Positions 36,883-46,455 are shown, counted from the first letter of the stretch. The stretch: DNA of 62,200 nucleotides from Bacteroidetes bacterium QS_9_68_14 (GCA_003022535.1 PXTT01000028.1:1-62200); one strand, 5' to 3'. The notes: generated by a model from the sequence alone, not told the origin. A program made the numbers and translations.

Positions 36883-38184
36883 TCACGGCAAAACTGTTTC
36901 CTCTCCCCCGCTTTCCGCGTTCCCGTAGCCGGTCAGCTCGACGTAGCCGCTTCCCGCCGCGCTGCCGGCGGGGCCTTCCACGCGGACCGCGCCTTCCCAG
37001 TAGCGCACCGACGTGCTCATCACCTGATCCTCGAAGTATGGCGTCACCGTCAGGTCGAGGTTCGCGGAGGGCACGCGCAGGCGCCACTTCGCCGGGTAGG
37101 TCGCGCCGCTTTCGCTGGTCCACCGCTCCCGCACGTCGAGCGTCACGTCCTCGCGGGAGAGGCGCGTCACGCCGCCCTGCGGGCCGACGAGCACCCCCTC
37201 GCTGAAGCGGCTCGGCGCGCCGCTTTTTTTGCGAAGCTGGTAGTACATCAGCTCGCGCCCGCCCTCGAGCTGGAGGGCGAACCAGTCCCAGCCTTCCTGC
37301 TCCGTCCCCAGCGCCGAGGTACTCCACTCGCGATCCATCCACGACGTGCCGCTCACGCCGAGCGTGTCGCCGCCGAGGGCTACGCGCCCCTCGGTGGGCA
37401 GGCGCGTGAAGGAGTAGTAGTACGAGGCGTTGCCGGTCCCCGGCCCCTTCTGGCTGAGGCCTCGCTCGCCCTGGAGCACCTTCTGCTTTGCCGCGGTGAG
37501 GCGCAAGTCGAGCGTCACGCTTTTTTCGCCGCTGCCGCCGCCGGTCTCGCCGCTGTCGCCGCCGGCCTGTGCGGCGACGCGGAGCGGGAAGATGTCGCCG
37601 TCGCCGGTGGCGTCTTGCTCGACCAGCTCCCAGCCGCTCGTCCACACGCGAAACGGCGCGGCCTGCGCGCCGGCCAGCCCGGCGGCCCCGCGCGCGAACT
37701 GCTCGAAGTCGTAGTGGCGCTCGTTTTCCACGTCACTGACGGCCAGGTGCGCCATGTAAAACTGACGGGTGCCCCAGCGCGACGTGCTCGTGTCGGCACT
37801 GGCTGCGGAGGCGGGCTGCACAGGCGCGTTGCTGCCGGCCGAGCCGCCGGAGTCGGGGGGCGCCGTGGCCACGCGAAAGATGGTAAACTGGTAGCCCAGG
37901 TGGCGTCCGCCGGGGGCGTCGAGGTTGCCCGTGAGGTACCACCACTCCGTCTTGAAGCCAGGGTGCGGGCCATGGTCTTCGGGAAAAGCGAGCGGGCGCG
38001 GCTGGGTGGCGCGGGCGTAGCCGGTGGTGTCGCCCCCGCCCATCGCACTGGCGACGGCGACCGATTCGTTCGTGGCGGCCGGCCCCGAGGCGGAGCGGTC
38101 GCAGCCTGCTGTGGCGACGAGTAGGAGGGCAGCGGTGAAGAGGGCCAGAAGCGGAAGGCGGGCAAGTGGAGGACTGCTTTTCAT
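36883..38184 (-). CDS. AttH/CrtC-like lipocalin lipoprotein of an Att-type ABC system
   Basis: 433 residues with a lipoprotein signal (LALFTAALLLVATAGC), then the family hallmark FKTEWWYLTGNLDAPGGRHL, YQFTIFR, and a second half with TSWMDREWSTSALGTEQEGW. This is the AttH/CrtC N-terminal lipocalin family (PF07143), usually encoded after an ABC ATPase and FtsX-like permease. Here those two genes lie upstream on the same strand but separated by the inserted AAA/TOPRIM pair. Its ATG (38184) overlaps the TOPRIM stop as ATGA. Substrate unknown; outer-membrane or periplasmic location likely. Confidence 0.85.
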   Translation of the reverse strand: MKSSPPLARLPLLALFTAALLLVATAGCDRSASGPAATNESVAVASAMGGGDTTGYARATQPRPLAFPEDHGPHPGFKTEWWYLTGNLDAPGGRHLGYQFTIFRVATAPPDSGGSAGSNAPVQPASAASADTSTSRWGTRQFYMAHLAVSDVENERHYDFEQFARGAAGLAGAQAAPFRVWTSGWELVEQDATGDGDIFPLRVAAQAGGDSGETGGGSGEKSVTLDLRLTAAKQKVLQGERGLSQKGPGTGNASYYYSFTRLPTEGRVALGGDTLGVSGTSWMDREWSTSALGTEQEGWDWFALQLEGGRELMYYQLRKKSGAPSRFSEGVLVGPQGGVTRLSREDVTLDVRERWTSESGATYPAKWRLRVPSANLDLTVTPYFEDQVMSTSVRYWEGAVRVEGPAGSAAGSGYVELTGYGNAESGGEETVLP

Positions 38185-38783
38185 CCCTTCTGTTCTTCGA
38201 AAAAAGTGCTGACGGCCGTCACGCAACGCGCGAGGCTTTCTGTCCCCTCCATCGCTTCGTTCAGGCACCACTCATCACGCACAAATTTTCTCATCTCAGA
38301 GGTGTAGCCCGGTCCCTCAGAGGCAGAGATTCCCTCTTCCGGCACGAGCAACTCGCGGATCTTCCGGTGCTGTGACTCGCGAGCGAGGTTGACGACTCTT
38401 CTCTTTGGGTCTTCGAGATTCTCGGGGTCGCGCGGGATATCTGTTTTCGACACCCCAAGGAACTGTGCCGCGTTCGCGCGATCTGCCAGCAGCCAGCTTT
38501 CGACTTCGCGGACGACCAACCGGAGCAGCATGTTTTCGTTTTGATGCGGTAGCCAATGGGTCACCACGCGTGCTGGACAGTTGAAGCGGGTGTCCATCAA
38601 GTCGGCAAGCGCGAGGATGGGCGTCCCCTGCGCCAAATCGTTGAAGCCCTTGATGTTATCCCTGACGTAATCTACCCCACGCTTCCCGTACACGACCGAA
38701 ACCCTTCCTCCGGCAGCGTGCACGATATGATGCCCGACGGCTTCATCGAGCTTGCCTTCCACAAGCAGAGCGAGAGATTCCAC
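38181..38783 (-). CDS. TOPRIM/DUF4276-like protein, partner of the AAA ATPase
   Basis: 200 residues starting at GTG 38783 with ESLALLVEGKLDEAVGHHIV, where the EGK...E pattern is the first TOPRIM motif, then TPILALADLMDT with the acidic DxxD-like second motif, and VVREVESWLLADRANAAQFL, the aromatic helix typical of DUF4276 and related OLD-type nuclease partners. Such proteins act as nucleases or effectors with AAA15/OLD ATPases. Base composition is clearly lower in GC than the neighbours. The end overlaps the lipoprotein start by four bases. Family assignment is moderately sure; nuclease activity is inferred. Confidence 0.7.
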   Translation of the reverse strand: MESLALLVEGKLDEAVGHHIVHAAGGRVSVVYGKRGVDYVRDNIKGFNDLAQGTPILALADLMDTRFNCPARVVTHWLPHQNENMLLRLVVREVESWLLADRANAAQFLGVSKTDIPRDPENLEDPKRRVVNLARESQHRKIRELLVPEEGISASEGPGYTSEMRKFVRDEWCLNEAMEGTESLARCVTAVSTFFEEQKG

Positions 38784-38838
38784 GAGGGGGATTCCTGTTG
38801 GGGTACCGTGGTACTGCGTATCTCAAAGCCAGCGAAGC

Positions 38839-40002
38839 TTAGAAGTCGAGGGTGAGCTGATCAGCCGGGCTCGACATGGGCAAGATTACGTCGGCTACAC
38901 TCAAACCATTCATGAGTGCTTTCTTCTGTTCATTGTTCGGAGTGCGTAGGCGTGAACCCTCCGAACTGGGCTCGATCCATATTACTTCTTCAGCCCCAAT
39001 CCCTGCATCGCGCAACAACTCCACCGCGTGCGTGCTGATGATGAGCTGCCGCTTTTCGTAGTCAGCCGTGCGCTTCATTTTGCGTATCTCTTCCTGCAAT
39101 TGCTCGAAAAGCTGCGCCAGTGCACCCACGATCTCACTGTGGACAGAAAGCTCCGGCTCTTCCAGCAACAGCGGACCGCTTCCCTCAAAAACGGCCCACA
39201 TCAATCCAAATAACCGCAGGGTCCCATCCGAAAGTTGCCATTCTTGCTGCTTTGCATCGTGAACTCGCCAATGCTCGAAACGGGCAACGAGGTGCGGCGT
39301 GCCGTGCTGGTCCATATTCACTTCCAGGTCAGTGAGCTGGTCAATCACCGACTCCAGCGCGTTGCCAATTCGCCGTAGCCACGCTTGGCGGGTATGTTCA
39401 TTTTTGTCCCATACACGCTGCAGGAAGTCGCGCCCGAATGGATCGTCTTCTTTTATTCGCCCCGGTGAAAACTCCTGGGGCTCACGCACGACCTGCGGAA
39501 TAATGTGTTGGTAAGAGACCGCCTCGAAAAAGTCAGCCACCTCCCGAAACTTTCGATTTTCCGCAATCTGCTCCAGCGCCGTCTGCGTGAGGAGCATTTC
39601 ATCTTCGCGATCATCGCTGTTGGGCCGTTCCACCACCTGCTCGTTCCCCGAACGTAAGTCAACCACTTCCTCGCGGCGCACTTCGGGACCGCGATTCACA
39701 TCTTGGTTAAACTCCAGCTCGTAATGCCACATTTCTCGGCCGTCGCCGCCGCTGAGTGTCACGCCGACGACGATGTTTGGACTTCGCCGTGCCGCGAGAC
39801 AGCGGACAGAGGTGACTCCGCCTCGCGACTTCACTGCTTGATGCAAGCCGTCGTCGGCTACGTCGCGCAGAAAGCGAAACGCATCGAGGAAGTTGGATTT
39901 GCCCGACGCATTCGGCCCGATGATAAACACACGGCGCGATAGCGAGGCCGACGCCTCCTTGAAGTTCTTCCAGTTTTGCAGGTGAATTTCGCTGACGCGC
40001 AT
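38839..40002 (-). CDS. AAA15/OLD-type ATPase of a candidate defence module
   Basis: 387 residues. Walker A GPNASGKS at 29-36, an RecF/SMC-like strand before it (EIHLQNWKNFKEASASL), signature LSDGTLRLFGLMWAVFEGSG, Walker B LLLEEPELSVHSE and an H-loop IISTHAVELLRDAG. This is the AAA15/OLD-class ATPase found with TOPRIM or other effectors in anti-phage systems. Start ATG 40002 has a perfect AGGAGG 7 bases upstream, unusual for this genome; ATG 40032 is an alternative. Three sampled 60-base lines average about 57% GC. Gap to the TOPRIM gene is 55 bases, gap to the upstream permease gene 66 bases. Confidence 0.85.
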   Translation of the reverse strand: MRVSEIHLQNWKNFKEASASLSRRVFIIGPNASGKSNFLDAFRFLRDVADDGLHQAVKSRGGVTSVRCLAARRSPNIVVGVTLSGGDGREMWHYELEFNQDVNRGPEVRREEVVDLRSGNEQVVERPNSDDREDEMLLTQTALEQIAENRKFREVADFFEAVSYQHIIPQVVREPQEFSPGRIKEDDPFGRDFLQRVWDKNEHTRQAWLRRIGNALESVIDQLTDLEVNMDQHGTPHLVARFEHWRVHDAKQQEWQLSDGTLRLFGLMWAVFEGSGPLLLEEPELSVHSEIVGALAQLFEQLQEEIRKMKRTADYEKRQLIISTHAVELLRDAGIGAEEVIWIEPSSEGSRLRTPNNEQKKALMNGLSVADVILPMSSPADQLTLDF

Positions 40003-40068
40003 GGTCGGCCCTCCTGAGGTTTGACGGGACACGGAGCACGACTGTTAACCCTTCAACGCGCGTGCCGT

Positions 40069-42648
40069 TCACCCTTCCCGCATCGCCTCGGCCGGGTTCT
40101 CGCGCGCCATCTTCCACGCCGGGTACGCTCCGGCCAAAAGCGCCGCCACGAGCGCCAGGAACACCGCCTGAAGCAAGATCCCCGGCGACGCCTCCAGCTG
40201 CAAGGTCCACCCGAAGGAGCGCTTGTTGATGACGAAGATCAAGACGTACGCCAGCGCCATCCCCAGCGGGAGCGCGAGGAGGCCCGCCGTCAGCCCCATC
40301 AGGCCGGTCTGGAGCGTCACGTAGCCGCCCACTTGGCCGGGCGTCATGCCGCCGGCGCGCATCACCGCCAGCTCGCGGCGGCGCTCCAGCTGCAACGCCA
40401 TCAGCGCCGAGAGGACACCGATGAACGCGACCACGACCGCCAGCAGGCGCAAGACGTTCGTGATGGCAAAGGTGCGGTCGAAGATCTTCAGCGACGCCTC
40501 GCGCAGGCCACGGCTCGACTGCACGACCAGCTTCTGCCCCGGCGGGGCCGCGGTGCGCACTCGCTTGGCCAGCGAATCGGCGCTGAGCCCTTCGACGGCG
40601 TGCAGGGCCACGCCGCTCGTGCGGCGGTCGTCGTAGAAGCGGTCGTAGGTCGCGCGGCTCATCGTGACGACGCCCCGGTCGCTGGCGTAGTCGAAAAAGA
40701 CCGCGCCGACGTGGAAGCCTGCGCGCCCGCGGTCGGTCTGGAGGCGCAGCGTGTCGCCGACGCCAACCCCCGTGCGGTAGCTGTACGGCTCGCTCACGAT
40801 AACGACCTTTTTCCCGCCGCGAAAGCGGGGCCACACGGCACCGGCGTTGCCGCTTTTGAGGCGATAGGTGTCGCGCGTCTCCGGCCCCGGCGCGATGGCC
40901 ACAAGCTGCGTCGGCCCCGCGGAGGAGGCCACCTCCACGCGGCGCACGGTGTGGGCGCCGGCCACGCCTTTCACGCCGGCGAGCGTGTCGGCCGTGCCGG
41001 GGGCGAGCGTGGCCGTGGATCGGCGAAAGACGAGGCTCGGCGGCTGCACGTATACGTCCGACTGCAGCGAGTACTGAAGCCACGACTCGACCGTCTGGCG
41101 AAAGCTTTTGGTCATCACGCCGACGCCGACGGTCGCAGCGACGGCCACCATCAGCGCGGCGATGGCCACGCCCGTGCGGCTGAGGGACTGGCGCAGCCCC
41201 CGCGCGGCCATTTTGCCGAGGACGCCGAAGAGTTTTTCCATCACGGGCCGCAGCGCGCGCGCTATCGCCACGACGAGCGCCGGAGCCAGAAGCGCCGCTG
41301 CCAGAAGCGCGCAAAAGAGCGCTGCGTAGCCGACCCAGATGCTCTGCGACGGCGCCAGCAGCAGCGCCCCGGCGAGCACGGCCACGCCGCCGCCCGCCCA
41401 CGCCAGGCGCGGGACCCACTTCTGCGCCGCGCTCTCGGCCCGGGAGCGTTGCAACACGACGCTCACCTTCGCGCGCGCCGCCTCGCGGGCCGGGGGAAAG
41501 GCTGCCGCGAGCGTCGCGCCCATCCCCAGCGCCGCGCCTTTCGCCAGGACCCACGGCGAGACGGCCACCTCCTGCACGTTCACCACGAAGTACAGGTCGT
41601 TGATCGCGCGCGTGACGAGGCGCACCAGCCCCTGCGCCAGTCCCATGCCCAGCGCGAGTCCACAGGCCGTGCCCACCGCGCCGACGAGCACCGCCTCGCC
41701 CAAGACCAGCGTGAACACCTCGCGGCGCGTCACGCCCAGCGCGCGCAGCCGGCCCAGGAGCGGGCGCCGCTGCACGACGCTGAATGTCATCGTGTTGTAG
41801 ATTAGGAACAGGCCCACCACCAGCGCCAGCAGGCTCAGCGCCGAGAGGTTGAGGCTGAAGGCGCGCGTCATCTGCTCGACCGTCTCGGTGCGCGCGTCCG
41901 AGCGCCGCACCTGCGCCCCCGGCGGCAACGCCTGCTGGAGGCGTTGCTTTGCGCGCTTTTCTTCCTGCTCGCCGTCCGGCAAAATCAGGTCGATGCGCGT
42001 GAGCTGGCCGCCCTGCGGGCCGCCCATGCCCAGCACCTCCTGCGCGGTGGAGATGTCGGTGACGAGGAGGTTGCGTGTGGCGCGGCGCGCGCGCTCGTCC
42101 CGCGGCTCTATCAGGCCGGCCACGCGCAGCGTGCGGGGCGCGCCGTCCACTGTGACGGTCAACGTGTCGCCCGGCGCCTCGCCCATCGCCCGCGCGGTCG
42201 GGGCCGCGAGGAGCGCAGTGTGCTCGCCCCCCATGAACGCCCCGAGGTCCACCCCGGCCGAATCGCCCGCGCCCCCGCCCCCGACGTAGGGGCGGAACGG
42301 GCCTTCGGCGAAAGGGTCCACGCCCAGAAGCTGGAACGGCCGCCCGGCGCCCAGGACCTGCACGTACTCGGCCACGACCGGGGCGCTGGCGCGGTAGCCG
42401 GCCTCAGTGCGCAGGCGCCGGTACGCACTGGCCGGCAGCCCCTCGCCCGCGCCGACGACCTGGTGCGTGGCTTTCCCCGTCAATCGCTGGGCCGAGAGCT
42501 GGAAGGCGCGGTCGGCGCTGGTGTTGGCCAGGTCGATTCCCACGACGACGGCCACGCCGAGGGCCACGCCCAGCACCGAAAGGCCCATCAGCCACGGGTG
42601 GCGCGTCAGGTAGCGGCGGCTGCTTTTCCAGAGAAGGCGGCTGGGCAC
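40069..42648 (-). CDS. FtsX-like ABC transporter permease
   Basis: 859 residues. Two FtsX/MacB-type permease units with N-terminal extracytoplasmic domains; membrane helices such as LMGLSVLGVALGVAVVVGID at the N-terminus, LLALVVGLFLIYNTMTFSVV, and at the C-terminus VVAFIGVLSALMALQLERRR and GILLQAVFLALVAALLAGAY. These permeases do not pump small molecules but extract lipids or lipoproteins or transmit force. Start is GTG 42648. Forms an operon with the ATPase gene 48 bases upstream and originally with the AttH-like lipoprotein. Confidence 0.92.
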   Translation of the reverse strand: MPSRLLWKSSRRYLTRHPWLMGLSVLGVALGVAVVVGIDLANTSADRAFQLSAQRLTGKATHQVVGAGEGLPASAYRRLRTEAGYRASAPVVAEYVQVLGAGRPFQLLGVDPFAEGPFRPYVGGGGAGDSAGVDLGAFMGGEHTALLAAPTARAMGEAPGDTLTVTVDGAPRTLRVAGLIEPRDERARRATRNLLVTDISTAQEVLGMGGPQGGQLTRIDLILPDGEQEEKRAKQRLQQALPPGAQVRRSDARTETVEQMTRAFSLNLSALSLLALVVGLFLIYNTMTFSVVQRRPLLGRLRALGVTRREVFTLVLGEAVLVGAVGTACGLALGMGLAQGLVRLVTRAINDLYFVVNVQEVAVSPWVLAKGAALGMGATLAAAFPPAREAARAKVSVVLQRSRAESAAQKWVPRLAWAGGGVAVLAGALLLAPSQSIWVGYAALFCALLAAALLAPALVVAIARALRPVMEKLFGVLGKMAARGLRQSLSRTGVAIAALMVAVAATVGVGVMTKSFRQTVESWLQYSLQSDVYVQPPSLVFRRSTATLAPGTADTLAGVKGVAGAHTVRRVEVASSAGPTQLVAIAPGPETRDTYRLKSGNAGAVWPRFRGGKKVVIVSEPYSYRTGVGVGDTLRLQTDRGRAGFHVGAVFFDYASDRGVVTMSRATYDRFYDDRRTSGVALHAVEGLSADSLAKRVRTAAPPGQKLVVQSSRGLREASLKIFDRTFAITNVLRLLAVVVAFIGVLSALMALQLERRRELAVMRAGGMTPGQVGGYVTLQTGLMGLTAGLLALPLGMALAYVLIFVINKRSFGWTLQLEASPGILLQAVFLALVAALLAGAYPAWKMARENPAEAMREG

Positions 42649-42696
42649 AGAGGCGTGGGGGCGTGAGAGGGGCGGAGGAGCGCAGGATGAGGCCCG

Positions 42697-43482
42697 CTAC
42701 GTCTCTGCCTTTTTTGCCCGTTTTCCCGCTCTCCCATTCTCCTGCTTCCCCACGCCCTCCCGCTCGGAGAGCCGCCCGCCTTCGAGGTCGAGCACGCGGT
42801 CGGCGTGCGGGAGCGCGGAGCGGTCGTGCGTGGCCACCAGCAGCGTCGTCTCGCTCTCCCGGGCCAACGCGGTCAGCACGCCGAGCACCTGCTCGCCGGT
42901 CTCGTAGTCGAGGTTGCCGGTCGGCTCATCGGCGAGGACGAGGCGCGGGCGGTGCGCCAGGGCGCGGGCGGTGGCCACGCGCTGCTGCTCGCCCCCGCTG
43001 AGGCGGTCGGGAAAGCTCTCGGCGCGGTCTTCGAGGCCCACTTCTCCAAGAAGGCGGCGCGCGCGCTTTTCTTCCCGCTCGCCCGCCCCGCCCGAAAGCT
43101 CCAGCGGCAGAAGCACGTTCTCCAGGGCCGTGAGCGTCGGGATCAGGTTGAACGCCTGAAAGACGAACCCGATGTGACGACGCCGAAACTGCGTGCGCTC
43201 CTTTTCCGAAAGGGCCGTCAGCTCGGTGCCGCCCACCGCGACGGTGCCCGCGTCGGGCCGGTCGATGCCGCTGATGAGGTTCAGCAGCGTGGACTTGCCG
43301 GCCCCGCTGCGGCCCATCAGCACGGCGAAGGCGCCCTCGGCCACGCTCAGGCCCAGGTCCTCGAAGATGGTGCGCTCGGTGTCGCCCTCGCGGTAAGCCT
43401 TCGAGAGGCCACGCACGCGAAGGAGCGGGGCGCGGGGGCTTTCGTCGGCGGCGCGGCCGTTCGTCGGGGAGGCGGTCTTCAT
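42697..43482 (-). CDS. ABC transporter ATP-binding protein (LolD/MacB-like)
   Basis: 261 residues. Walker [20 protein letters not shown]-loop in [19 protein letters not shown], signature [20 protein letters not shown], Walker [13 protein letters not shown] and the H-loop LLVATHDRS. The ENVLLPLEL segment places it in the MacB/LolD group that pairs with FtsX-like permeases. ATG 43482. First gene of the Att-type operon. Confidence 0.94.
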   Translation of the reverse strand: MKTASPTNGRAADESPRAPLLRVRGLSKAYREGDTERTIFEDLGLSVAEGAFAVLMGRSGAGKSTLLNLISGIDRPDAGTVAVGGTELTALSEKERTQFRRRHIGFVFQAFNLIPTLTALENVLLPLELSGGAGEREEKRARRLLGEVGLEDRAESFPDRLSGGEQQRVATARALAHRPRLVLADEPTGNLDYETGEQVLGVLTALARESETTLLVATHDRSALPHADRVLDLEGGRLSEREGVGKQENGRAGKRAKKAET

Positions 43483-43662
43483 CGGGCGGTAGGCGCGGAT
43501 ACTTCTTCGAGGAAAGACGCGCCGCGGGCAGGGTGCCGGCGCGAGGCGTTGCACTTGCGGCGTGGCCGGAAAGATTCCGCCTGGCGCGCGCGAGGTGAAG
43601 ACGCGGGCGTGTTTTCAAGCAACGCTCACCACGCCAGCGCGCGCGCCTCACCGGCGGTAGAG

Positions 43663-44466
43663 TCAGCCGCTGGATTCGTCACCATTGGATTCGTCACCGT
43701 CTGCTTCGCCTTCCCCGACCTCAGCGCGGGCGCGGCGCAGCATCTCCGCGGCTGCCGCGATGGCGCGGCGCACCTCCTCGCGCGACGGGTCCGGCATCCC
43801 CAGCGGGTAGCGCACGGCCACGCCGTACTTCGATATTTCTCTGAGATCCGCGCGCCACAACTCCAGCGACGGCCCCGCGTCGGGAAGCGCGTCCACCAGC
43901 TCGGGCAACTCGTGCGTGTACGGCGCGTCAATCTCGTGGACGGTCAGCATGGCTTTGAGCGCCTTCTCGGCAGCCTGCTGGGCGTGGAAGGCGGGTGTGT
44001 CGGTAGGACCATCCTCCATCTCGAGCACGCGCCGCGCCGTCAGGAGATCGCTTTCGGCTTTTTCAATAAACTCCCCGGCCCATTCTCGATGACGGCTACT
44101 CATGGGGCGGAAGGGTTCTGCATCGGGGGCTTCGTAGAGCACCGTGCCTTTTTCGAAGGCTTCAGTGACGATGTGGTTGGGCGTGCCGATCCAGCGGCGC
44201 ACCTCGGCAGGCGTGCGCACGATCACGTCGGTCGGGCAGGGCGCCTCGCGGATGGTGTCGTAGAACGGGATCTTCCGCTCGCGGGGCGGGCGATCCGTCT
44301 CCACGACGACCAGCAGGTCGAGGTCGCTTCGCGCGCCGGGCGCGCCTTCGGCGTAGGAGCCGAAGAGCACGATACAGGCCGGCTCCATGCGCCGCGCGAG
44401 CGCCTCGGCGAAGGTGTCGACGGCCTCGGGCGTCACCGGCGCGTCGCGCGCGGGCGTCTTCATCAT
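43663..44466 (-). CDS. Fused MNT nucleotidyltransferase-HEPN protein
   Basis: 267 residues. The N-terminal half has IVLFGSYAEGAPGARSDLDL, the GSxxxG and DxD signature of MNT nucleotidyltransferases. The C-terminal half, beginning MSSRHREWAGEFIEKAESDL, is a HEPN helical domain with HAQQAAEKALKAML and YTHELPELVDALPDAG. In most bacteria MNT and HEPN (MntA/HepT-like) are separate toxin-antitoxin genes; here they are joined in one frame with a Met at the domain border. The start is ATG 44466 or the next ATG. Role as toxin, antitoxin or both is unknown. Confidence 0.83.
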   Translation of the reverse strand: MMKTPARDAPVTPEAVDTFAEALARRMEPACIVLFGSYAEGAPGARSDLDLLVVVETDRPPRERKIPFYDTIREAPCPTDVIVRTPAEVRRWIGTPNHIVTEAFEKGTVLYEAPDAEPFRPMSSRHREWAGEFIEKAESDLLTARRVLEMEDGPTDTPAFHAQQAAEKALKAMLTVHEIDAPYTHELPELVDALPDAGPSLELWRADLREISKYGVAVRYPLGMPDPSREEVRRAIAAAAEMLRRARAEVGEGEADGDESNGDESSG

Positions 44467-44548
44467 GATGGCAGCTACCGGGCGGGCCAGGCGAGCAGAA
44501 AGCGAGTGTTATGTAACGGGACCATCCGAGCGACGGTTCGCCCCGTCT

Positions 44549-45559
44549 TCATGCCCAGCTCTTCTCTGCCGCCTGGTTCTCCGCGCCTCCACCGCCGGCC
44601 AGCAGGTAGAGCACGGCCATGCGCAGGGCCACGCCGTTGGTCACCTGGTCGAGAATAATGGCGCGCTCATGGTCGACGACGGCGCTCTCCAGCTCTACGC
44701 CCCGGTTGACGGGGCCGGGGTGCATCACCAGCAGGTCGGGGTGCGCGTCGAGATGCGCGCGCGTGATCCCGAAGCGGTCGTGGTACTCGCGCAGGCTCGG
44801 GAAAAGCGGCTCGTCCTGGCGCTCGAGCTGGATGCGCAACGCCATCGCCACGTCGCAGCCGTCGAGGGCGTCGCCGAGCGCCGAGGTCGTGCGCACGTCC
44901 GGCAGGCCCTCGCGGGAAAACCCTTCGGGGCGGGGCGGCAGCATCGTCGGCGGGCCGCAGAGCGTGACCTTCGCACCCAGCGCGCGCAGGCCGAAGACGT
45001 TCGAGCGCGCCACGCGGCTGTGCGCCACGTCCCCGATGATTGCCACGCGCAACCCCTCGAAGGTCTCGAAGCGCCCGGCCATCGTCAGCAGGTCCAGCAG
45101 CGCCTGCGTGGGATGCTCGTGCGCCCCGTCGCCTGCGCTGATGATCGCCGCATCGAGGTGGCGCGCAAGGAAGTGCGGCGCCCCCGGCGACGGGTGGCGC
45201 AGCACCACCAGGTCCGTCTTCATCGCCTCGATGTTCTGCGCGGTGTCTTTGAGCGTCTCGCCTTTCGAGACCGACGACCCGCTTTTCGAGAAGCCCAGCG
45301 TGGACGCCGAGAGCCGGCTCGCCGCGAGCTGAAAGCTGAGCTTCGTGCGCGTGGACGGCTCGAAAAAGAGCATGGCCACGGTCGTCCCGCGCAGCGTGGG
45401 CACCTGCGGGATGGGCCGCTCGAGCACCTCCCGAAACCGCCGCGCCGTCTGCAATACCAGACGGATCTCCGCCGCGCTCCAGCTGGAGAGGCCCAACAGG
45501 TGACGACGGTCGAGATTCTGAATGCTGGGTTGGGGGTGTTCGATTGGCTCCTCGCTCAT
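44549..45559 (-). CDS. pyrB: Aspartate carbamoyltransferase catalytic subunit
   Basis: 336 residues catalysing the first committed step of pyrimidine synthesis. Carbamoyl-phosphate loop [40 protein letters not shown] and the aspartate-side loop [14 protein letters not shown] are all present. It follows pyrR by 58 bases, a classical regulatory pairing. No PyrI subunit nearby. Confidence 0.95.
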   Translation of the reverse strand: MSEEPIEHPQPSIQNLDRRHLLGLSSWSAAEIRLVLQTARRFREVLERPIPQVPTLRGTTVAMLFFEPSTRTKLSFQLAASRLSASTLGFSKSGSSVSKGETLKDTAQNIEAMKTDLVVLRHPSPGAPHFLARHLDAAIISAGDGAHEHPTQALLDLLTMAGRFETFEGLRVAIIGDVAHSRVARSNVFGLRALGAKVTLCGPPTMLPPRPEGFSREGLPDVRTTSALGDALDGCDVAMALRIQLERQDEPLFPSLREYHDRFGITRAHLDAHPDLLVMHPGPVNRGVELESAVVDHERAIILDQVTNGVALRMAVLYLLAGGGGAENQAAEKSWA

Positions 45560-45617
45560 GGCGTGTCAGTGCTGATTCAGACGGCGCGCCCCGCGACCCA
45601 TGACCAACGTTCCATTT

Positions 45618-46241
45618 TCAGCTCTCGACCCAGACGCCCTCGCGGTCGTCTTCCTCGCGCAGCCGCACCTGCACCTGCTGCCCGGCGAACGTCGAGACGG
45701 TACGGCCGGTGATGTCCGGACGAATGGGCAGTTCGCGCAGGCCCCGGTCGATTATCACGAGGAAGCGCACCGAAGCAGGGCGGCCCATGTCCATCAGCGC
45801 GTCGAGGGCGGCGCGGCCCGTGCGGCCGGTGTAGACCACGTCGTCCACCAGCACCAGGGCGCGCCCGGTAATGTCGAAGGGAATGCGCGTGGCCCGGATG
45901 GCGCGAATCGTCCCGGCCGGGTTTCCCCTGCCCACGCTGCCGACGTCGTCGCGGTAGAGCGTGGCGTCGAGCACGCCGACGGGCACCTTCGCGCCCTCCG
46001 CCTCCCGGATCTTTTCCGAAAGGCGCCGCGCCAGGTGCACGCCGCGCGTCTGCACCCCGATGAGCGCCAGCCCGTTGCTTTCGCCCAACGGCGCTTCCGG
46101 GCGCTTCGCGGCCCCGCGCTCGCCCCGGTCCTCCTCACCCGGCACGTCCGGCGTAATGAGCTCGACGATCTGGCGCGCCATGCGGTCGAGCGTGCGCCCC
46201 AGGTCGCGCGCGTCCATCAGCCGCGTCGTAGACGGCTCCAT
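45618..46241 (-). CDS. pyrR: Bifunctional pyrimidine regulator / uracil phosphoribosyltransferase PyrR
   Basis: 207 residues with the PRPP loop ALVLVDDVVYTGRTGRAALD, ALIGVQTRGVHLARRL and DATLYRDDVGSVG. PyrR binds pyr mRNA when UMP is high and causes attenuation, and has weak uracil PRTase activity. An insertion of about 20 residues (GEEDRGERGAAKRPEAPLGE) sits after ELITPDVP. ATG 46241; upstream AT-rich promoter-like sequence. I could not identify a PyrR-binding attenuator with confidence between pyrR and pyrB. Confidence 0.93.
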   Translation of the reverse strand: MEPSTTRLMDARDLGRTLDRMARQIVELITPDVPGEEDRGERGAAKRPEAPLGESNGLALIGVQTRGVHLARRLSEKIREAEGAKVPVGVLDATLYRDDVGSVGRGNPAGTIRAIRATRIPFDITGRALVLVDDVVYTGRTGRAALDALMDMGRPASVRFLVIIDRGLRELPIRPDITGRTVSTFAGQQVQVRLREEDDREGVWVES

Positions 46242-46329
46242 TGCAGTTCGGGATGTTGGGTTGCAGAAATGCGATTGCCTCTTCGGGGCCCCGCTCTGCC
46301 TCGGGCACAAAGAACTGAAGCCGCCGCAA

Positions 46330-46375
46330 ACATTCTACCTTGCAGATTGGTTTTTGGCTGTTGATTTTCAATTGT
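46330..46375 (-). promoter_or_regulatory. AT-rich promoter region of pyrRB
   Basis: About 90 bases before pyrR the minus strand reads TTGAAAATCAACAGCC then AAAAACCAATCTGC and AAGGTAGAATGTTTG. This is strikingly AT-rich for the window. GTAGAATGTTTG resembles the Bacteroidota -7 element TAnnTTTG in wider spacing, with TTG motifs 30-40 bases upstream. A promoter is likely; the exact boxes are not certain. Confidence 0.35.
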
Positions 46376-46455
46376 CGGTTTTCGGCATTTTTGCGGCAGC
46401 GCGCCTGCCAAGCGAGACCCCCCGCTCTCCCACGCCCCCACCCTCCCACGCTCTC

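Noticed and set aside
38223-40062. CAACGCGCG at both sides of the AAA/TOPRIM block as possible target-site duplication
   Set aside because: It contains the over-represented CAACGC core and is too short and too common here to mark an insertion.
39707-42666. Very long antisense and alternative frames over the FtsX-like permease
   Set aside because: The permease frame has clear membrane helices and family motifs; the others are Arg/Gly-rich shadows.
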